Translations under genes and position numbers: made by a program
Notes under the pieces: model-generated
Seen by the model: only the letters and a program-made list of their open reading frames with translations
What the model was told of the DNA's origin: nothing
The model's database searches: none
Shown: piece by piece, positions 55,208 to 64,000 of the stretch
Numbering within the stretch: the first letter of the stretch is position 1
Layout: every line of letters begins with the position of its first letter
From: Acidobacteriota bacterium
GTDB taxonomy: Bacteria; Acidobacteriota; Aminicenantia; Aminicenantales; Saccharicenantaceae
Reading direction: 5' to 3'
Assembly (NCBI GenBank): GCA_028749205.1
Contig: JAQULR010000005.1
Location: forward strand, 1-64,000
Length of the DNA: 64,000 bases

Positions 55208-55879
55208 ATGTTTATACCCCTAAAAGACGAAAACCCGACTTTAAAATTTCCGATTGTCACTATAATCTTGGTCATAGTCAATTGTCTGGTCTTTTTTTAT
55301 CAAGTAATTTCCCCTGAAGGTCTCAGTTACCAGGTTCTGCGATTCGGCATTATCCCCTATGAAATTACTCACTGGCATATTGATGTTGGGGTGCCGAGGG
55401 TTTTCTGGCCGCTCAGCCTGATAACCGGAATGTTTCTCCATGGCAGTCTCTGGCATCTCCTTGGCAATATGCTTTATCTATGGATTTTCGGGAATAATGT
55501 TGAAGAGTTTCTTGGACCTCTAAGATTCCTTTGGTTTTATTTAGCCTGCGGCCTGTCGGCCTCGTTAGTTCAGGTAGCCTTTTCACCTAACTCCAGAGTG
55601 CCGATGATTGGGGCCAGTGGGGCCATTGCCGGTTTGTTAGGAGCCTATCTTATTCTGTATCCAACGGCCAGAGTCAAAACCCTGGTTTTCTTGATCTTTT
55701 ATATCACTATAATATCTGTGCCCGCCTGGGTAATTCTTAGCCTTTGGTTTTTCTTGCAGCTGGCTAATGTTGGACTTGGTGGTGGCGTAGCCTGGTTCGC
55801 TCATATTGGAGGGTTTCTGGTCGGGGTAGCCCTGGTTTATCCCAGAAAGAAAAAGCGGCTTAAATTCCACTTTGCTTAG
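55208..55879 (+). CDS. Rhomboid-family intramembrane serine protease
   Basis: The 223-residue membrane protein has six or so helices, the catalytic Ser in GASGAIAGLLGAYL and His in WFAHIGGFLVG, plus the GSLWHLLGNMLYLWIFGNN loop. It starts MFIPLKDENPTLKFPIVT, typical of this subgroup. The ATG lies 8 bases after the T tract of the preceding terminator and has no ribosome site. Expression may depend on read-through or an unseen start. Confidence 0.93.
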   Translation: MFIPLKDENPTLKFPIVTIILVIVNCLVFFYQVISPEGLSYQVLRFGIIPYEITHWHIDVGVPRVFWPLSLITGMFLHGSLWHLLGNMLYLWIFGNNVEEFLGPLRFLWFYLACGLSASLVQVAFSPNSRVPMIGASGAIAGLLGAYLILYPTARVKTLVFLIFYITIISVPAWVILSLWFFLQLANVGLGGGVAWFAHIGGFLVGVALVYPRKKKRLKFHFA

Positions 55880-56030
55880 CAAAAACTTGAACTTATTAGG
55901 GGAAAAAGCTAAAATTAATTAGCCTGAATTGTTCAATAAATAAAACAGGTCTCGATAGACTAAATCATGGTTTATATGGAAATCTGGATGAAGAAATCCT
56001 TTTTTGAATAATTCAGGTCAGCCCAGCTGT

Positions 56031-56059
56031 TTGACAAATTAGGCATTATTTAGTATCTT
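56031..56059 (+). promoter_or_regulatory. Promoter of the rplM operon
   Basis: A perfect TTGACA (56031-56036), a 17-base spacer and TATCTT (56054-56059) are present, with a leader of about 44 bases. Confidence 0.55.
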
Positions 56060-56109
56060 TATTCGTCGGATTTATCATATCATTATATCTGTATAAGCAA
56101 GGTTGGACA

Positions 56110-56538
56110 ATGAAGACTTATCATCCCAAAAAAGAAGAAGTTCACCAAAAGTGGTGGCTGGTTGATGCTGACGGCCAGATCCTTGGGCGTCTGGCTACCG
56201 AAATAGCCATTCTGTTGAGAGGGAAAAATAAACCTCAGTTTGCGCCGAATTTAGATGTCGGGGATTATGTGGTAGTGGTTAATTCTGAAAAGATCAAAGT
56301 GACCGGCAATAAGCTGGAAGATAAAATCTATCGCCATCACTCCCTCTATCCTGGTGGGCTGAGAGAGAAAAAACTCAAAGAAATGTTGGAGACCAAGCCA
56401 GAAGAGGTAATCAGGAAGGCTGTCTGGGGAATGATTCCCAAGAATAAGCTCGGGCGGGCCATTATCAAGAAACTTAAGGTTTATCGCGGCCCAGAACATC
56501 CGCATCAGGCCCAAAACCCTGAGGTATACAAGTTTTAG
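56110..56538 (+). CDS. rplM: Ribosomal protein L13
   Basis: The 142-residue large-subunit protein has the usual [34 protein letters not shown] and VYRGPEHPH. The ATG follows AAGGTTGGA. It starts a translation block with rpsI, rpsB, tsf, pyrH and frr. Confidence 0.97.
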   Translation: MKTYHPKKEEVHQKWWLVDADGQILGRLATEIAILLRGKNKPQFAPNLDVGDYVVVVNSEKIKVTGNKLEDKIYRHHSLYPGGLREKKLKEMLETKPEEVIRKAVWGMIPKNKLGRAIIKKLKVYRGPEHPHQAQNPEVYKF

Positions 56539-56549
56539 TAGGAGGAACC

Positions 56550-56954
56550 TTGAGTCTGATTCAATATTATGGGACAGGCAAAAGAAAAAATGCCATTGCT
56601 CGGGTCTTTTTAAGAGCAGGCAAAGGTGATGTAACTCTGGTAGTCAATAAAAAGCTTCGGCCGTTTGAGGAATATTTCAAATTAGCATCTCTACGTCAGA
56701 CCATCCGTCAGCCGCTGATGGTTACAGAAACTGGGGATAAGTTTGATATTTTTATGAGAATTGAGGGGGGAGGCCTCCGAGGACAGGCTGAAGCTGTCCG
56801 TTTAGGCTTGGCCAGAGCCCTGGTTGAGTTTAATGGGGAATTGCGACCCGTTCTTAGAAATGCCAACCTGCTGACCAGGGATGCTAGGATCAAGGAACGG
56901 AAAAAGTATGGCTTACTGGCTGCCAGAAAGGCACCACAGTACCATAAGAGATAA
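56550..56954 (+). CDS. rpsI: Ribosomal protein S9
   Basis: The 134-residue small-subunit protein has [15 protein letters not shown] and the C-terminal [18 protein letters not shown] whose end reaches the P-site tRNA. The start is TTG at 56550, supported by AGGAGG and by the normal S9 N-terminus. It follows rplM as in most bacteria. Confidence 0.97.
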   Translation: MSLIQYYGTGKRKNAIARVFLRAGKGDVTLVVNKKLRPFEEYFKLASLRQTIRQPLMVTETGDKFDIFMRIEGGGLRGQAEAVRLGLARALVEFNGELRPVLRNANLLTRDARIKERKKYGLLAARKAPQYHKR

Positions 56955-56978
56955 AGTCAAGAAAAGGGAGGAAGTCAT

Positions 56979-57767
56979 TTGGTTTCAGTAACTATGAAAG
57001 AACTCTTAGAAGCTGGTGTTCATTTTGGTCATCAAACTAGACGCTGGAACCCGAAGATGAAGGAATATATCTTCGGACAGAGAAATGGTATCTATATCAT
57101 TGACCTCCAGAAGACTATCAAAAGCTTTAAGGAAGCCCTGCAATTTGTCAGGAGCGTTGCTGAAAGTGGGAAAGACATTTTATTTGTTGGGACCAAAAAG
57201 CAGGCTCAGGACATAATTCGGGATTATGCCTTGAAGTGTGAATCCAGTTATGTTAACCAGAGATGGCTGGGTGGGTTGTTAACTAATTTCAAAATAATTA
57301 GGACCAGTGTTGAAAAGCTAATTGAAATGGAAGAGATGAGAGAGGATGGACGCTGGGAGTTGCTATCTAAAAAAGAGCAATCCAGGAAAGAAAAAGTCTA
57401 TCGCAAGCTGCAGAAAAATCTGGGCGGATTGAAAAACATGACCGAACTGCCTGGAGCCGTTTTTGTTATAGATTCTTCAAAAGAAGAAATTGCCATTGCT
57501 GAAGCAAAAAAAGTGGGCATTCCGATTGTAGCTGTGGTGGATACCAACGGTGACCCCGAAGGGATAGATTATCCAATTCCCGGGAATGATGATGCGGTCA
57601 GAGCTATTGAGATGTTTAGCTCCAAAATAGCTGAGGCCGTAATCGAGGGGAAAAAAGACCGACTGGCTAAAGGCTTGATGGAAGAAAAAAGAGAAGAAAG
57701 CCTGGCTGAGCCAACAATTGCTATTGAAGGTGAAGAAAAGGTAGAAGTCAGCGATAGTAAAGAATAA
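56979..57767 (+). CDS. rpsB: Ribosomal protein S2
   Basis: The 262-residue protein has [33 protein letters not shown] and the C-terminal [24 protein letters not shown] chose TTG 56979, six codons... that is, five residues before MKELL, because GGGAGG lies just upstream and S2 proteins usually have this short lead; ATG 56994 is the alternative. An acidic tail of about 35 residues follows the core. Confidence 0.96.
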   Translation: MVSVTMKELLEAGVHFGHQTRRWNPKMKEYIFGQRNGIYIIDLQKTIKSFKEALQFVRSVAESGKDILFVGTKKQAQDIIRDYALKCESSYVNQRWLGGLLTNFKIIRTSVEKLIEMEEMREDGRWELLSKKEQSRKEKVYRKLQKNLGGLKNMTELPGAVFVIDSSKEEIAIAEAKKVGIPIVAVVDTNGDPEGIDYPIPGNDDAVRAIEMFSSKIAEAVIEGKKDRLAKGLMEEKREESLAEPTIAIEGEEKVEVSDSKE

Positions 57768-57789
57768 GACATCGGCAAAGGAGTGAATT

Positions 57790-58716
57790 ATGGCGGAAAT
57801 CAAAGCTGAACTGGTTAAAGCTTTAAGGGATAGAACTGGCATTGGAATGATGGAGTGCAAAGAGGCTCTCCAGGAGAGTGGAGGCGATCTGGAAAAGGCC
57901 ATTGAGATACTTAGGAAAAAAGGTCATGCCAGAGCCCAGGATAAAGAAGGCCGAGAGGCTGCAGATGGGGCGGTTGGAGCCTGGGTCTCAGCTCAGAGTC
58001 GAGTTGGAGTTTTGATCGAGGTTAATTGTGAAACGGATTTTGTGGCTAGAAATGATGAGTTTAAAGAACTGGTTCAGAACTTAGCCCACCAAGTGGCCGA
58101 AAGTAACCCTGAATACATTGCAGAGCAAGATGTTCCTGAAGAGCTAAAAGGTCAGAAAGTCAGCTTGCTCGAGCAACCATATGTTAATGATAATAAAATT
58201 AAAGTTAAGGACCTGGTTAGCTCTTATATTGCTAAATTTGGAGAAAACATAAAAATAAGAAGATTTCAGAGGTTAGCCCTGGAAGCTGATCAAGGTTTGA
58301 TAGGAGCTTATGTCCATGCTACCAATCGGCTTGGGGTATTGGTTGAGGTGATCTGCCAGACTGATTCTGTGGCCAGGAGCGAAGAATTCAGAGAGTTGGT
58401 TAAAAACCTGGCCATGCAAATAGCTGCAGCCAGTCCCCAATATATCTCTCCACAAGAAGTTCCTGCTGAGGTCGTTAGTAGAGAAAAAGAAATTATCAGG
58501 GCTCAGATTCAGGATACTAAGAAACCAGAGCAAATTATAGAGAAAATAGTTGAAGGAAAGCTGAATAAATATTACGGAGAAGTTTGTTTGCTGAATCAGC
58601 CATACATCAGGGATGATAAAATAAAAGTAAAAGACCTGATAGATAGCTATCTCTCCAAATTTGGAGAAAAGATTGAGGTGAAGCGTTTTGTCAGGTTTGA
58701 AATTGGCAAATATTAA
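57790..58716 (+). CDS. tsf: Elongation factor Ts with a duplicated core
   Basis: EF-Ts reloads EF-Tu with GTP. The 308-residue protein has the N-terminal UBA-like part (LRDRTGIGMMECKEALQES) and then two related core halves. The first is at about 60-160 (VEVICQTD-like VNCETDFVAR, then KFGENIKIRRF). The second is at about 180-308 (VICQTDSVAR, then KFGEKIEVKRF). The 36-residue ends of the halves match at 23 positions, closer than the usual pseudo-symmetry of long EF-Ts. The second half also has the full SREKEII to EGKLNKYYGEV insert. It follows rpsB by 22 bases. Confidence 0.95.
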   Translation: MAEIKAELVKALRDRTGIGMMECKEALQESGGDLEKAIEILRKKGHARAQDKEGREAADGAVGAWVSAQSRVGVLIEVNCETDFVARNDEFKELVQNLAHQVAESNPEYIAEQDVPEELKGQKVSLLEQPYVNDNKIKVKDLVSSYIAKFGENIKIRRFQRLALEADQGLIGAYVHATNRLGVLVEVICQTDSVARSEEFRELVKNLAMQIAAASPQYISPQEVPAEVVSREKEIIRAQIQDTKKPEQIIEKIVEGKLNKYYGEVCLLNQPYIRDDKIKVKDLIDSYLSKFGEKIEVKRFVRFEIGKY

Positions 58717-58731
58717 GACGCGGTCAGGATA

Positions 58732-59451
58732 ATGGATGAGGGCAGGCCACTTTATAAGCGGGTATTGCTGAAACTTTCGGGGGAAGCTCTACTGGGCGAG
58801 CAGCCTTATGGGCTTGATTTCAAGAGAGTGCGAACTATTGCCCAGGAACTCAGACAGATTCAGCAATTGGGAGTTGACATTGCCATAATGATTGGTGGCG
58901 GAAATATTTTTCGTGGTTCAGTTGGGGTGAAAGAAGGCATGGACCGAGTTGTAGCTGATCATATCGGGTTATTAGCCACGGTGATCAACGGGATTGCTCT
59001 TCAGGATGCTTTGGAAAAAGAGGGTGTCAACACCAGATTAATTTCAGCTCTGGAAATCAGATCTGTAGCTGAACCTTTTATCCGCCGTCGAGCCTTGCGA
59101 CATCTGGAAAAGGGACGGGTCATAATTTTTACTGCTGGTCTTGGCAGTCCATATTTCACCACCGATACTGCGGCTGCCCTTCGGGCTTTGGAAATCAAAG
59201 CCGAAGTAATCCTGAAAGCTACCAAGGTAGATGGTGTCTATACCGCTGATCCGATGGTGGAAGCCCAAGCTACCAAATTCGATTTTATCGGGTTCCAGGA
59301 AGTAATCCAGCAAGAATTGAAGGTAATGGATAGCACCGCTATCACTCTATGCAAAGATAATAATTTGCCAATCATAGTTTTTAACCTTAATGTTCCTGGC
59401 AACATCAAAAAAGCTGTGCTGGGCGAAAGAGTCGGGACCAAGGTTTCCTGA
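58732..59451 (+). CDS. pyrH: UMP kinase
   Basis: PyrH phosphorylates UMP in pyrimidine nucleotide synthesis. The 239-residue protein has [34 protein letters not shown] and [11 protein letters not shown]. It sits between tsf and frr, the standard order. No clear ribosome-binding site precedes the ATG. Confidence 0.97.
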   Translation: MDEGRPLYKRVLLKLSGEALLGEQPYGLDFKRVRTIAQELRQIQQLGVDIAIMIGGGNIFRGSVGVKEGMDRVVADHIGLLATVINGIALQDALEKEGVNTRLISALEIRSVAEPFIRRRALRHLEKGRVIIFTAGLGSPYFTTDTAAALRALEIKAEVILKATKVDGVYTADPMVEAQATKFDFIGFQEVIQQELKVMDSTAITLCKDNNLPIIVFNLNVPGNIKKAVLGERVGTKVS

Positions 59452-59484
59452 GATTTGTTAGACACTATATTTAGGAGGGCCTAA

Positions 59485-60042
59485 ATGGTGAAAGATGCCT
59501 TAAGAGAGCTGGAAAAGAAAATGAAAACCTCCATTGAGCATTTCCGCAAGGAGATCAGCAAATTACGCACCGGCCGGGCCAACATCAGCATTTTTGAAGA
59601 CATTAAGGTTATGTATTACGGCACCTTAACTCCAGTTAACCAGGTAGCCACTATCGGCGTTCCAGACCCAACACTTATTACCGTTCAGCCCTGGGATCCA
59701 ACTCTGATGGAAGCTGTGGAAAAAGCTATCCGCTCTTCTGATTTCGGCTTTAACCCCATTAACGATGGCCGGGTGATTAAGGTTCCGATTCCACCGCTGG
59801 ATGAGGAAAGAAGACAGGAACTGGCCAAAAAAGTCAGCAAAATGCTGGAGGAAGAGAAGACAACCCTCAGGAATATACGGCGAGAGAGTAAAGAATATAT
59901 TGAAGAGCTGGAGAAGGACAAAAAGATCAGTGAGGACGAGAAATTCCAGGGTCTGGAAAAGCTTCAAGAACTTCTGGACCTCTACATCAAACAAGCTGAA
60001 GAGATAGCTGCGGCTAAAGAAAAAGAGATTCTCCAGGCCTGA
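59485..60042 (+). CDS. frr: Ribosome recycling factor
   Basis: RRF splits post-termination ribosomes with EF-G. The 185-residue length is exactly standard, with KLRTGRANISIFEDIKVMYYG, PWDPTLMEAVEKAI and PPLDEERRQELAKK. AGGAGGG precedes the ATG. It ends the translation block and converges on lolA with 9 bases between. Confidence 0.97.
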   Translation: MVKDALRELEKKMKTSIEHFRKEISKLRTGRANISIFEDIKVMYYGTLTPVNQVATIGVPDPTLITVQPWDPTLMEAVEKAIRSSDFGFNPINDGRVIKVPIPPLDEERRQELAKKVSKMLEEEKTTLRNIRRESKEYIEELEKDKKISEDEKFQGLEKLQELLDLYIKQAEEIAAAKEKEILQA

Positions 60043-60051
60043 TAGCCCGGC

Positions 60052-60783
60052 TTATGGATGCTGTCTAATGGAACCGGCTTCGATTATTTCACAATCCGGG
60101 GGGATCCTTAGATCAAAGATTTCTTCGGGGATTTTCTGATCGATTCTAACTCGTTCAAAGTGGTATTCCAGTTTGCTACCTATTGGTTCAAAGAAAATTG
60201 CTTTGGCGATCATCCAGTTGTGGCTGTCTATTTCCAGAAGAATGTAAGAAAACTGGCTTTCTTCCCTCGGGGTCAATTTTAGCTGATAAGCCTTTTTTCT
60301 CTGGCTGGGAAAGGGATTGAACTCGACCTGATATCGCTCTAAAATAGAAAAACTCCCGGAGAGCAAACCCAAAATTTCCGATTCTTGGACTTCTGATTCG
60401 GCAGCGTTTCTTATCAACTGATTATCTTCCGGAAAATAAAGCCAGAACTTGTCATTTTTAACTACAAAGATTTGTTTCTCAGGAGAGCTGTATTCCCAAC
60501 GCATCCTATCCGGTCGGCGGATGAACAACTGCCCCCGTCCTAAAAGGGGTTCCTGAACTCCCGTTGAATAATAGAATTGTTTGAAATCGGCCTTGAGAGT
60601 GTTAATAGAATTAAGCCTTTTTTCAAGCTCCTGGGCTATTTCCTGAGCTGTCAGGTCAGAAGCTAATAAACTATTTACAGGCGGACCGATCAGCCAGATT
60701 AGAATCAGCAGGCCAGGCAGGCTTCTTACCGTGGAAGCCACCATCGCTTTCCAGTTCGGGCTCGTTTTTTGGATGCTTAGCAT
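60052..60783 (-). CDS. Outer-membrane lipoprotein carrier LolA-like protein
   Basis: LolA ferries lipoproteins across the periplasm. The 243-residue product has a long N-terminal export signal (SLPGLLILIWLIGPPVNSLLAS). The body has LolA landmarks: INTLKADFKQ, GRGQLFIRRPDRMRWEY, SPEKQIFVVKNDKFWLY and PEEIFDLRIPPDCEII. Its presence implies an outer membrane. The start could also be the internal ATG at codon 14. No lolB is near. Confidence 0.88.
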   Translation of the reverse strand: MLSIQKTSPNWKAMVASTVRSLPGLLILIWLIGPPVNSLLASDLTAQEIAQELEKRLNSINTLKADFKQFYYSTGVQEPLLGRGQLFIRRPDRMRWEYSSPEKQIFVVKNDKFWLYFPEDNQLIRNAAESEVQESEILGLLSGSFSILERYQVEFNPFPSQRKKAYQLKLTPREESQFSYILLEIDSHNWMIAKAIFFEPIGSKLEYHFERVRIDQKIPEEIFDLRIPPDCEIIEAGSIRQHP

Positions 60784-61205
60784 TTCTACGACTCTGATTG
60801 CTTGAAATTGCCTTTATTTTCCCTGACTAAGGGTAGATTGTCAATCATCGGGTCAGAAGCTGACCCAGGTCAGGCAGGATCAATCTTGAATAATGCAGCC
60901 CAGACAACCTGAATAAAAAGCCTTGGAGAAAAGCCAGCTCTCTTATATATGGATACGGGTTATTATTAAAAATGATTCTTCTCCCGATTAGTTGATGAAA
61001 AAATGAACGCGTTATTGAATAATTATAAGATTTCATTGAGGCAATCATGGATATTAAGAGCAAAAATATCAGTGAGAGAATATGGAGAAAGCTTTATCTG
61101 TTGTATAGTTGATCTTAACTCTAATGAAAATAAGAACTTATGCATATCTTAAGCTTTTTGCTGGATAAATTTTCATCAACTAATTTGGAGGAGAGCCTTA
61201 AAAAC
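60784..61205 (-). other. Intergenic stretch, no gene seen
   Basis: These 422 AT-rich bases between lolA and the AMMECR1 gene hold no convincing gene, tRNA or clear terminator. The lolA promoter should lie here, but I could not fix it. Confidence 0.45.
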
Positions 61206-61778
61206 TTAAGCTTTTTGGAAGTCTTCTTCTGAAAAAACCTGAGCTTCAAAAACCTGTAGCTCAACTCCTCGCTTCCATTCATCTGCTGGCAAGCCGGCTT
61301 TGAGACAGCCATGACTGAGATAAGTTTCCAGGTCCCAGCCATATTCCGACGGGACCTGGGGCAGCAGCAGTCCACTGTTATGTCCCTTGCTGATAATTAT
61401 TCCATGCTTGCCAACTACTACTTCCTCTGGCCCGGTGACCTTGTGGGGAGAAGTCAAGACTGAGATCTCAACAGTCAGATCCTGGAGTTCATCTTCTTCA
61501 AGGGGAGGAAATCGGTAGTCTTCAGTGGCTGCAGCCACGGCCATCTCGATTATTGTCTGGTAAAGGGGCTTATAAGGCAGAGGATAACCTATGCAGCCTC
61601 TAAGTTGTCCGTTAACTTTCAGAGTAACAAAAGCCCCCCTTTTTTCCTTAAGCCTGGGATTCTGAACCTGGACTGACAGCAGTTCCCTGTTTTTTAAATA
61701 ATGGATAATGGACTGACGGGCCAGTTGAAGGAGAAACTTTTTTTCCTCATCATTCAGATAATCTGACTTCTCAGTCAT
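61206..61778 (-). CDS. AMMECR1-domain protein (AmmeMemoRadiSam system protein A type)
   Basis: The 190-residue protein carries the AMMECR1 domain: GAFVTLKVNGQLRGCIGYP, AAATEDYRFPPL, EISVLTSP, GLLLPQVPSEYGWD and LSHGCLKAGL. The fold is widespread and its function in bacteria is open; it often partners Memo and radical SAM genes, not seen here. ATG 61778 overlaps the preceding gene by 8 bases. Confidence 0.92.
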   Translation of the reverse strand: MTEKSDYLNDEEKKFLLQLARQSIIHYLKNRELLSVQVQNPRLKEKRGAFVTLKVNGQLRGCIGYPLPYKPLYQTIIEMAVAAATEDYRFPPLEEDELQDLTVEISVLTSPHKVTGPEEVVVGKHGIIISKGHNSGLLLPQVPSEYGWDLETYLSHGCLKAGLPADEWKRGVELQVFEAQVFSEEDFQKA

Positions 61779-62172
61779 CAGCAACCTCCATTTCCATAAT
61801 TATCTGTCCAAGAGGTTCAAAGAAAAACCTGTGGTCAAAATTTACCAGATAAACCTCAGGCCTTAGCTCTTGCCCAGTTTTTGTTGCCAGGTTTAAAAAT
61901 ATTTTTTCATAAAAAAGTGGATTCAGAACTTTTTTAAGTTCTCTGGATTTAGAATTGAGACTGAATACTCCTAAGATCTCTTTGCCCTGATTTTTTTCCA
62001 CCTGGAAAAAAAACTCGGAATTTAGCAACTGCCTCCAGGACAGAACAAGAATTCTCTCTACGAATAATCCTTGACCAGTTCTTTTCCCCAGCAGATAGCC
62101 CTGTACCTGGCTGCCTGAGAATGATCTAAGAAGCAATTCGTTTAAAGCTTCGCTGAGGATGATTACCTTCAT
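61771..62172 (-). CDS. Small protein resembling a JAB/MPN fold without the metal site
   Basis: I do not recognise a firm family. The 133-residue protein opens MKVIILSEALNELLLRSF and has VQGYLLGKR, a pattern like the start of JAB/MPN proteins (ExxGxLLG). In the place of the HxH metal motif it reads LGVFSLNSKSRE, so it would be inactive as an isopeptidase. ATG 62172 is preferred to the upstream in-frame start because the extra residues do not fit. It overlaps the AMMECR1 gene by 8 bases and is probably co-translated. Confidence 0.6.
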   Translation of the reverse strand: MKVIILSEALNELLLRSFSGSQVQGYLLGKRTGQGLFVERILVLSWRQLLNSEFFFQVEKNQGKEILGVFSLNSKSRELKKVLNPLFYEKIFLNLATKTGQELRPEVYLVNFDHRFFFEPLGQIIMEMEVADD

Positions 62173-62278
62173 GTCTCTAACCAAAAAAATTATAGCACAG
62201 CAGCAATCAGGCCAGCAAAAATTTACTTGACCGCTATTTCTGGTTGACATAATATAAGCTTGGCCGGTAGGAATGATA

Positions 62279-62899
62279 ATGAATTACCAGCTAATAGTTG
62301 TCGGTCCACTGGAAACTAACTGCTATCTTTTTTTCTGCCAGGAGACCAGAGAATGTGCCATCATAGATCCAGGAGCTGAGGCTGAAAGGATTTTTCCTAT
62401 AATAACTCAACTGAGTCTAAAACCCATTATTGTTCTAAATACTCATGGCCATGTAGATCACACTGGAGCCAATCTTGAAATGAAAGACAGATATGGGGTA
62501 CCCATAGCTCTGCATCAGAATGACTTGTCTTTACTGGAAGAAAACCTACAACTAGAATTCGAGCTGATGTTAGGAGCTAAGCCCAGCCCCAGACCTGACC
62601 AGATTCTGACTGATGGTGATGAGATTAAAGTTGGGCAGACCAAACTTCAGGTAATTCATACCCCCGGTCATAGCCTTGGCAGTGTTTGTTTTTACACCCC
62701 AGGTTTGCTTTTCTCCGGGGATACCCTGTTTTATGGAGGAGTCGGCCGCACTGATTTGCCTGGGGGTTCCTGGAAGGACCTGATGAACTCTATAAAAAAC
62801 CGGGTCCTGACTTATCCGGATGAGACAATCGTTTTGCCAGGGCACGGTCCAAGGACTACTATTGCTGGGGAAAAAGAATCCAACCCTTTTCTCGAATAA
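62279..62899 (+). CDS. Metallo-beta-lactamase-fold hydrolase, glyoxalase II-like
   Basis: The 206-residue protein has the zinc motif NTHGHVDHTG, IHTPGHSLGSVCF, LFSGDTLFYGGVGRTDLPGG and LPGHGPRTT. This set is typical of YcbL/GloB-type thioester hydrolases. The substrate is not certain. ATG 62279 is chosen because GTAGGA lies 6 bases upstream; an in-frame ATG at 62273 is too close. Confidence 0.92.
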   Translation: MNYQLIVVGPLETNCYLFFCQETRECAIIDPGAEAERIFPIITQLSLKPIIVLNTHGHVDHTGANLEMKDRYGVPIALHQNDLSLLEENLQLEFELMLGAKPSPRPDQILTDGDEIKVGQTKLQVIHTPGHSLGSVCFYTPGLLFSGDTLFYGGVGRTDLPGGSWKDLMNSIKNRVLTYPDETIVLPGHGPRTTIAGEKESNPFLE

Positions 62900-62961
62900 A
62901 TAAGCTGTATCGCTGGGATTATTCATAAAACTGAGTAGGTTCCGGTATTTTTAATTATCTT

Positions 62962-62990
62962 TGATAAGAAAATCGGCAAGGAGAATAATT
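62962..62990 (+). promoter_or_regulatory. Possible promoter of the recombinase gene
   Basis: TTGATA (62962-62967), a 17-base spacer and AATAAT (62985-62990) are present, about 70 bases before the start codon. Confidence 0.45.
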
Positions 62991-63062
62991 TAGGGGAATA
63001 AGAAAAAGGCCAGGTATCGTGGATTATTAGTGAATAAATCTGAATAACTGGAAGTGGGTCGA

Positions 63063-63965
63063 ATGAAACCAATAAAACCAAAGCAAGAAGATCTACTCAA
63101 GATATATTGCGATTATTTAGCAGTGGAGAAAGGGCTATCAGCCAATAGCATAAGTTCTTATGCTCTGGATATAAGAAAATTGTTTGATTTTCTTAACAAG
63201 GGGAGCGAGGGTATCCTTAAATTAAAGGAGAAAGACCTGGTTAATTTTATCCATCTTCAGGCTCAATCCGGACTTTCTCCTCGGTCCTTAGCCAGGCTGG
63301 TGTCTTCACTAAAGTCTTTTTTCAAATTTCTGGTGCTGGAAAATTATCTTAATAATAACCCGGCTGAGGGTTTGTCCTCTCCCTCTCTCTGGATGACTCT
63401 GCCAAAGGTCTTGTCAGTAGAAGAAGTGGAAGCTCTGCTGGACAAACCTGACCTGAAAAAACCTCAAGGGATAAGAGACCGGGCCATCTTGGAAATACTT
63501 TATGGTAGCGGGTTGCGAGTCTCAGAATTAATTTCTCTGGAACTCAAGGATCTGAGGTTTTCACAGAGCTTCTTGATCTGCAAGGGCAAAGGAAGTAAAG
63601 AAAGAATTGTTCCCATGGGGCGGTCAGCCTGCCAATGGCTGAAAACCTATTTAGAAGAAGTCAGGCCTCTCTGGGACAAGTATGGCTCGGCAATTCTTTT
63701 TTTAACCAGGCGGGGAAAAGCTTTTACCAGGCAAGGAATCTGGAAAATACTTAAAGGCTACGGTCAGGAAACAGGACTGAGAGATAAAATACATCCCCAT
63801 ATCCTCAGGCATTCCTTTGCTACTCACCTTCTGGAACGCGGGGCAGACTTGCGCTCTGTCCAGATGCTTCTCGGTCACAGTCAGATTACCACTACTCAAA
63901 TATATACCCATGTCAGCCGGCAAAGGCTGAAACAGATTTATGATCGCTTTCATCCGAGGGCTTGA
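63063..63965 (+). CDS. Tyrosine site-specific recombinase, XerC/XerD type
   Basis: The 300-residue protein has an N-terminal SAM-like core-binding domain (YLAVEKGLSANSISSYALDI) and a catalytic domain with Arg in GSGLRVSELISLEL, His-x-x-Arg in HPHILRHSFATHLLERG, His in LLGHSQITTTQ and Tyr in IYTHV. It should resolve chromosome dimers at dif. No dif-like site or integron cassette is seen nearby, so it looks like a housekeeping Xer protein. XerC versus XerD cannot be told by eye. Confidence 0.93.
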   Translation: MKPIKPKQEDLLKIYCDYLAVEKGLSANSISSYALDIRKLFDFLNKGSEGILKLKEKDLVNFIHLQAQSGLSPRSLARLVSSLKSFFKFLVLENYLNNNPAEGLSSPSLWMTLPKVLSVEEVEALLDKPDLKKPQGIRDRAILEILYGSGLRVSELISLELKDLRFSQSFLICKGKGSKERIVPMGRSACQWLKTYLEEVRPLWDKYGSAILFLTRRGKAFTRQGIWKILKGYGQETGLRDKIHPHILRHSFATHLLERGADLRSVQMLLGHSQITTTQIYTHVSRQRLKQIYDRFHPRA

Positions 63966-64000
63966 GTTCCACTCAATATCATATTTCCGTAGCTCCACCG

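Noticed and set aside
63063-63965. Mobile element or integron integrase
   Set aside because: The recombinase has normal Xer length and motifs, with no attachment repeats, cassettes or phage genes nearby.

Overview
The window looks like a piece of a bacterial chromosome from an anaerobic or fermentative diderm. It carries conserved housekeeping genes, two different [NiFe] hydrogenase systems, four tRNA genes and a tmRNA. LolA and an AMIN-domain amidase argue for an outer membrane. The two hydrogenases, a mitochondrial-like citrate synthase and the mix of neighbours would fit an Acidobacteriota/Aminicenantes-type organism. That placement is a guess from general knowledge, not something the sequence proves. 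I see no insertion sequence, prophage, CRISPR array or replication origin.

Layout. 1-4.3 kb (minus): a NAD-linked bidirectional hydrogenase operon hoxEF-hoxU-hoxY-hoxH, with hoxH cut by the window edge. 4.3-6.8 kb (plus): gatC, gatA and a coiled-coil lipoprotein. 6.8-7.3 kb: tRNA-Lys, tRNA-Glu and, opposite, tRNA-Val. 7.4-12 kb: a 1541-residue protein with an acyl-CoA-synthetase-like front end and a GNAT acetyltransferase back end. 12-16.8 kb: rplU, rpmA, obg, nadD, rsfS, rlmH, a DksA/TraR zinc-finger gene and comF. 16.8-19.8 kb (minus): hsp20, rsmI, nadE and a nitrilase-family amidohydrolase. 19.9-24.7 kb: a PATAN/DUF4388-J-TPR protein, ligA and a TPR protein. 24.8-28.8 kb: murB, then a minus-strand block murA-hit-NYN-DUF2520. 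29-33.7 kb (minus): an O-acetylhomoserine sulfhydrylase-like enzyme, homoserine dehydrogenase and citrate synthase. 33.9-35.6 kb: lemA, htpX and tRNA-Asp.

35.8-50.3 kb is the most distinctive region. Twelve tightly packed or overlapping genes (36.8-50.3 kb) encode a formate-dehydrogenase-like Fe-S/molybdopterin protein, sulfhydrogenase beta/gamma-like subunits, a maturation protease, five group 4 (Hyf/Ech-like) membrane [NiFe] hydrogenase subunits, a response regulator, a sensor kinase and a receiver-kinase hybrid. A second response regulator and an unknown alpha-helical protein sit just upstream. The formate-dehydrogenase-like subunit lacks the catalytic Sec/Cys, His and Arg. I therefore read the complex as a possible ion-pumping NAD(P)H- or ferredoxin-linked hydrogenase rather than a formate hydrogenlyase. 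The antiporter-like subunit has Gln where a membrane Glu is expected.

50.4-64 kb: tmRNA, amidase, a GerMN protein, der, a TPR lipoprotein, rhomboid protease, the translation block rplM-rpsI-rpsB-tsf-pyrH-frr, lolA (minus), an AMMECR1 gene with a small JAB-like partner (minus), a metallo-beta-lactamase-fold hydrolase and a XerC/D recombinase. The EF-Ts encoded here contains a clear internal duplication.

Several sigma-70-type promoters (TTGACA / TATAAT, spacer about 17) are readable. In gatC, murB and probably htpX the -10 box lies so close to the ATG that the mRNAs would be leaderless or nearly so.
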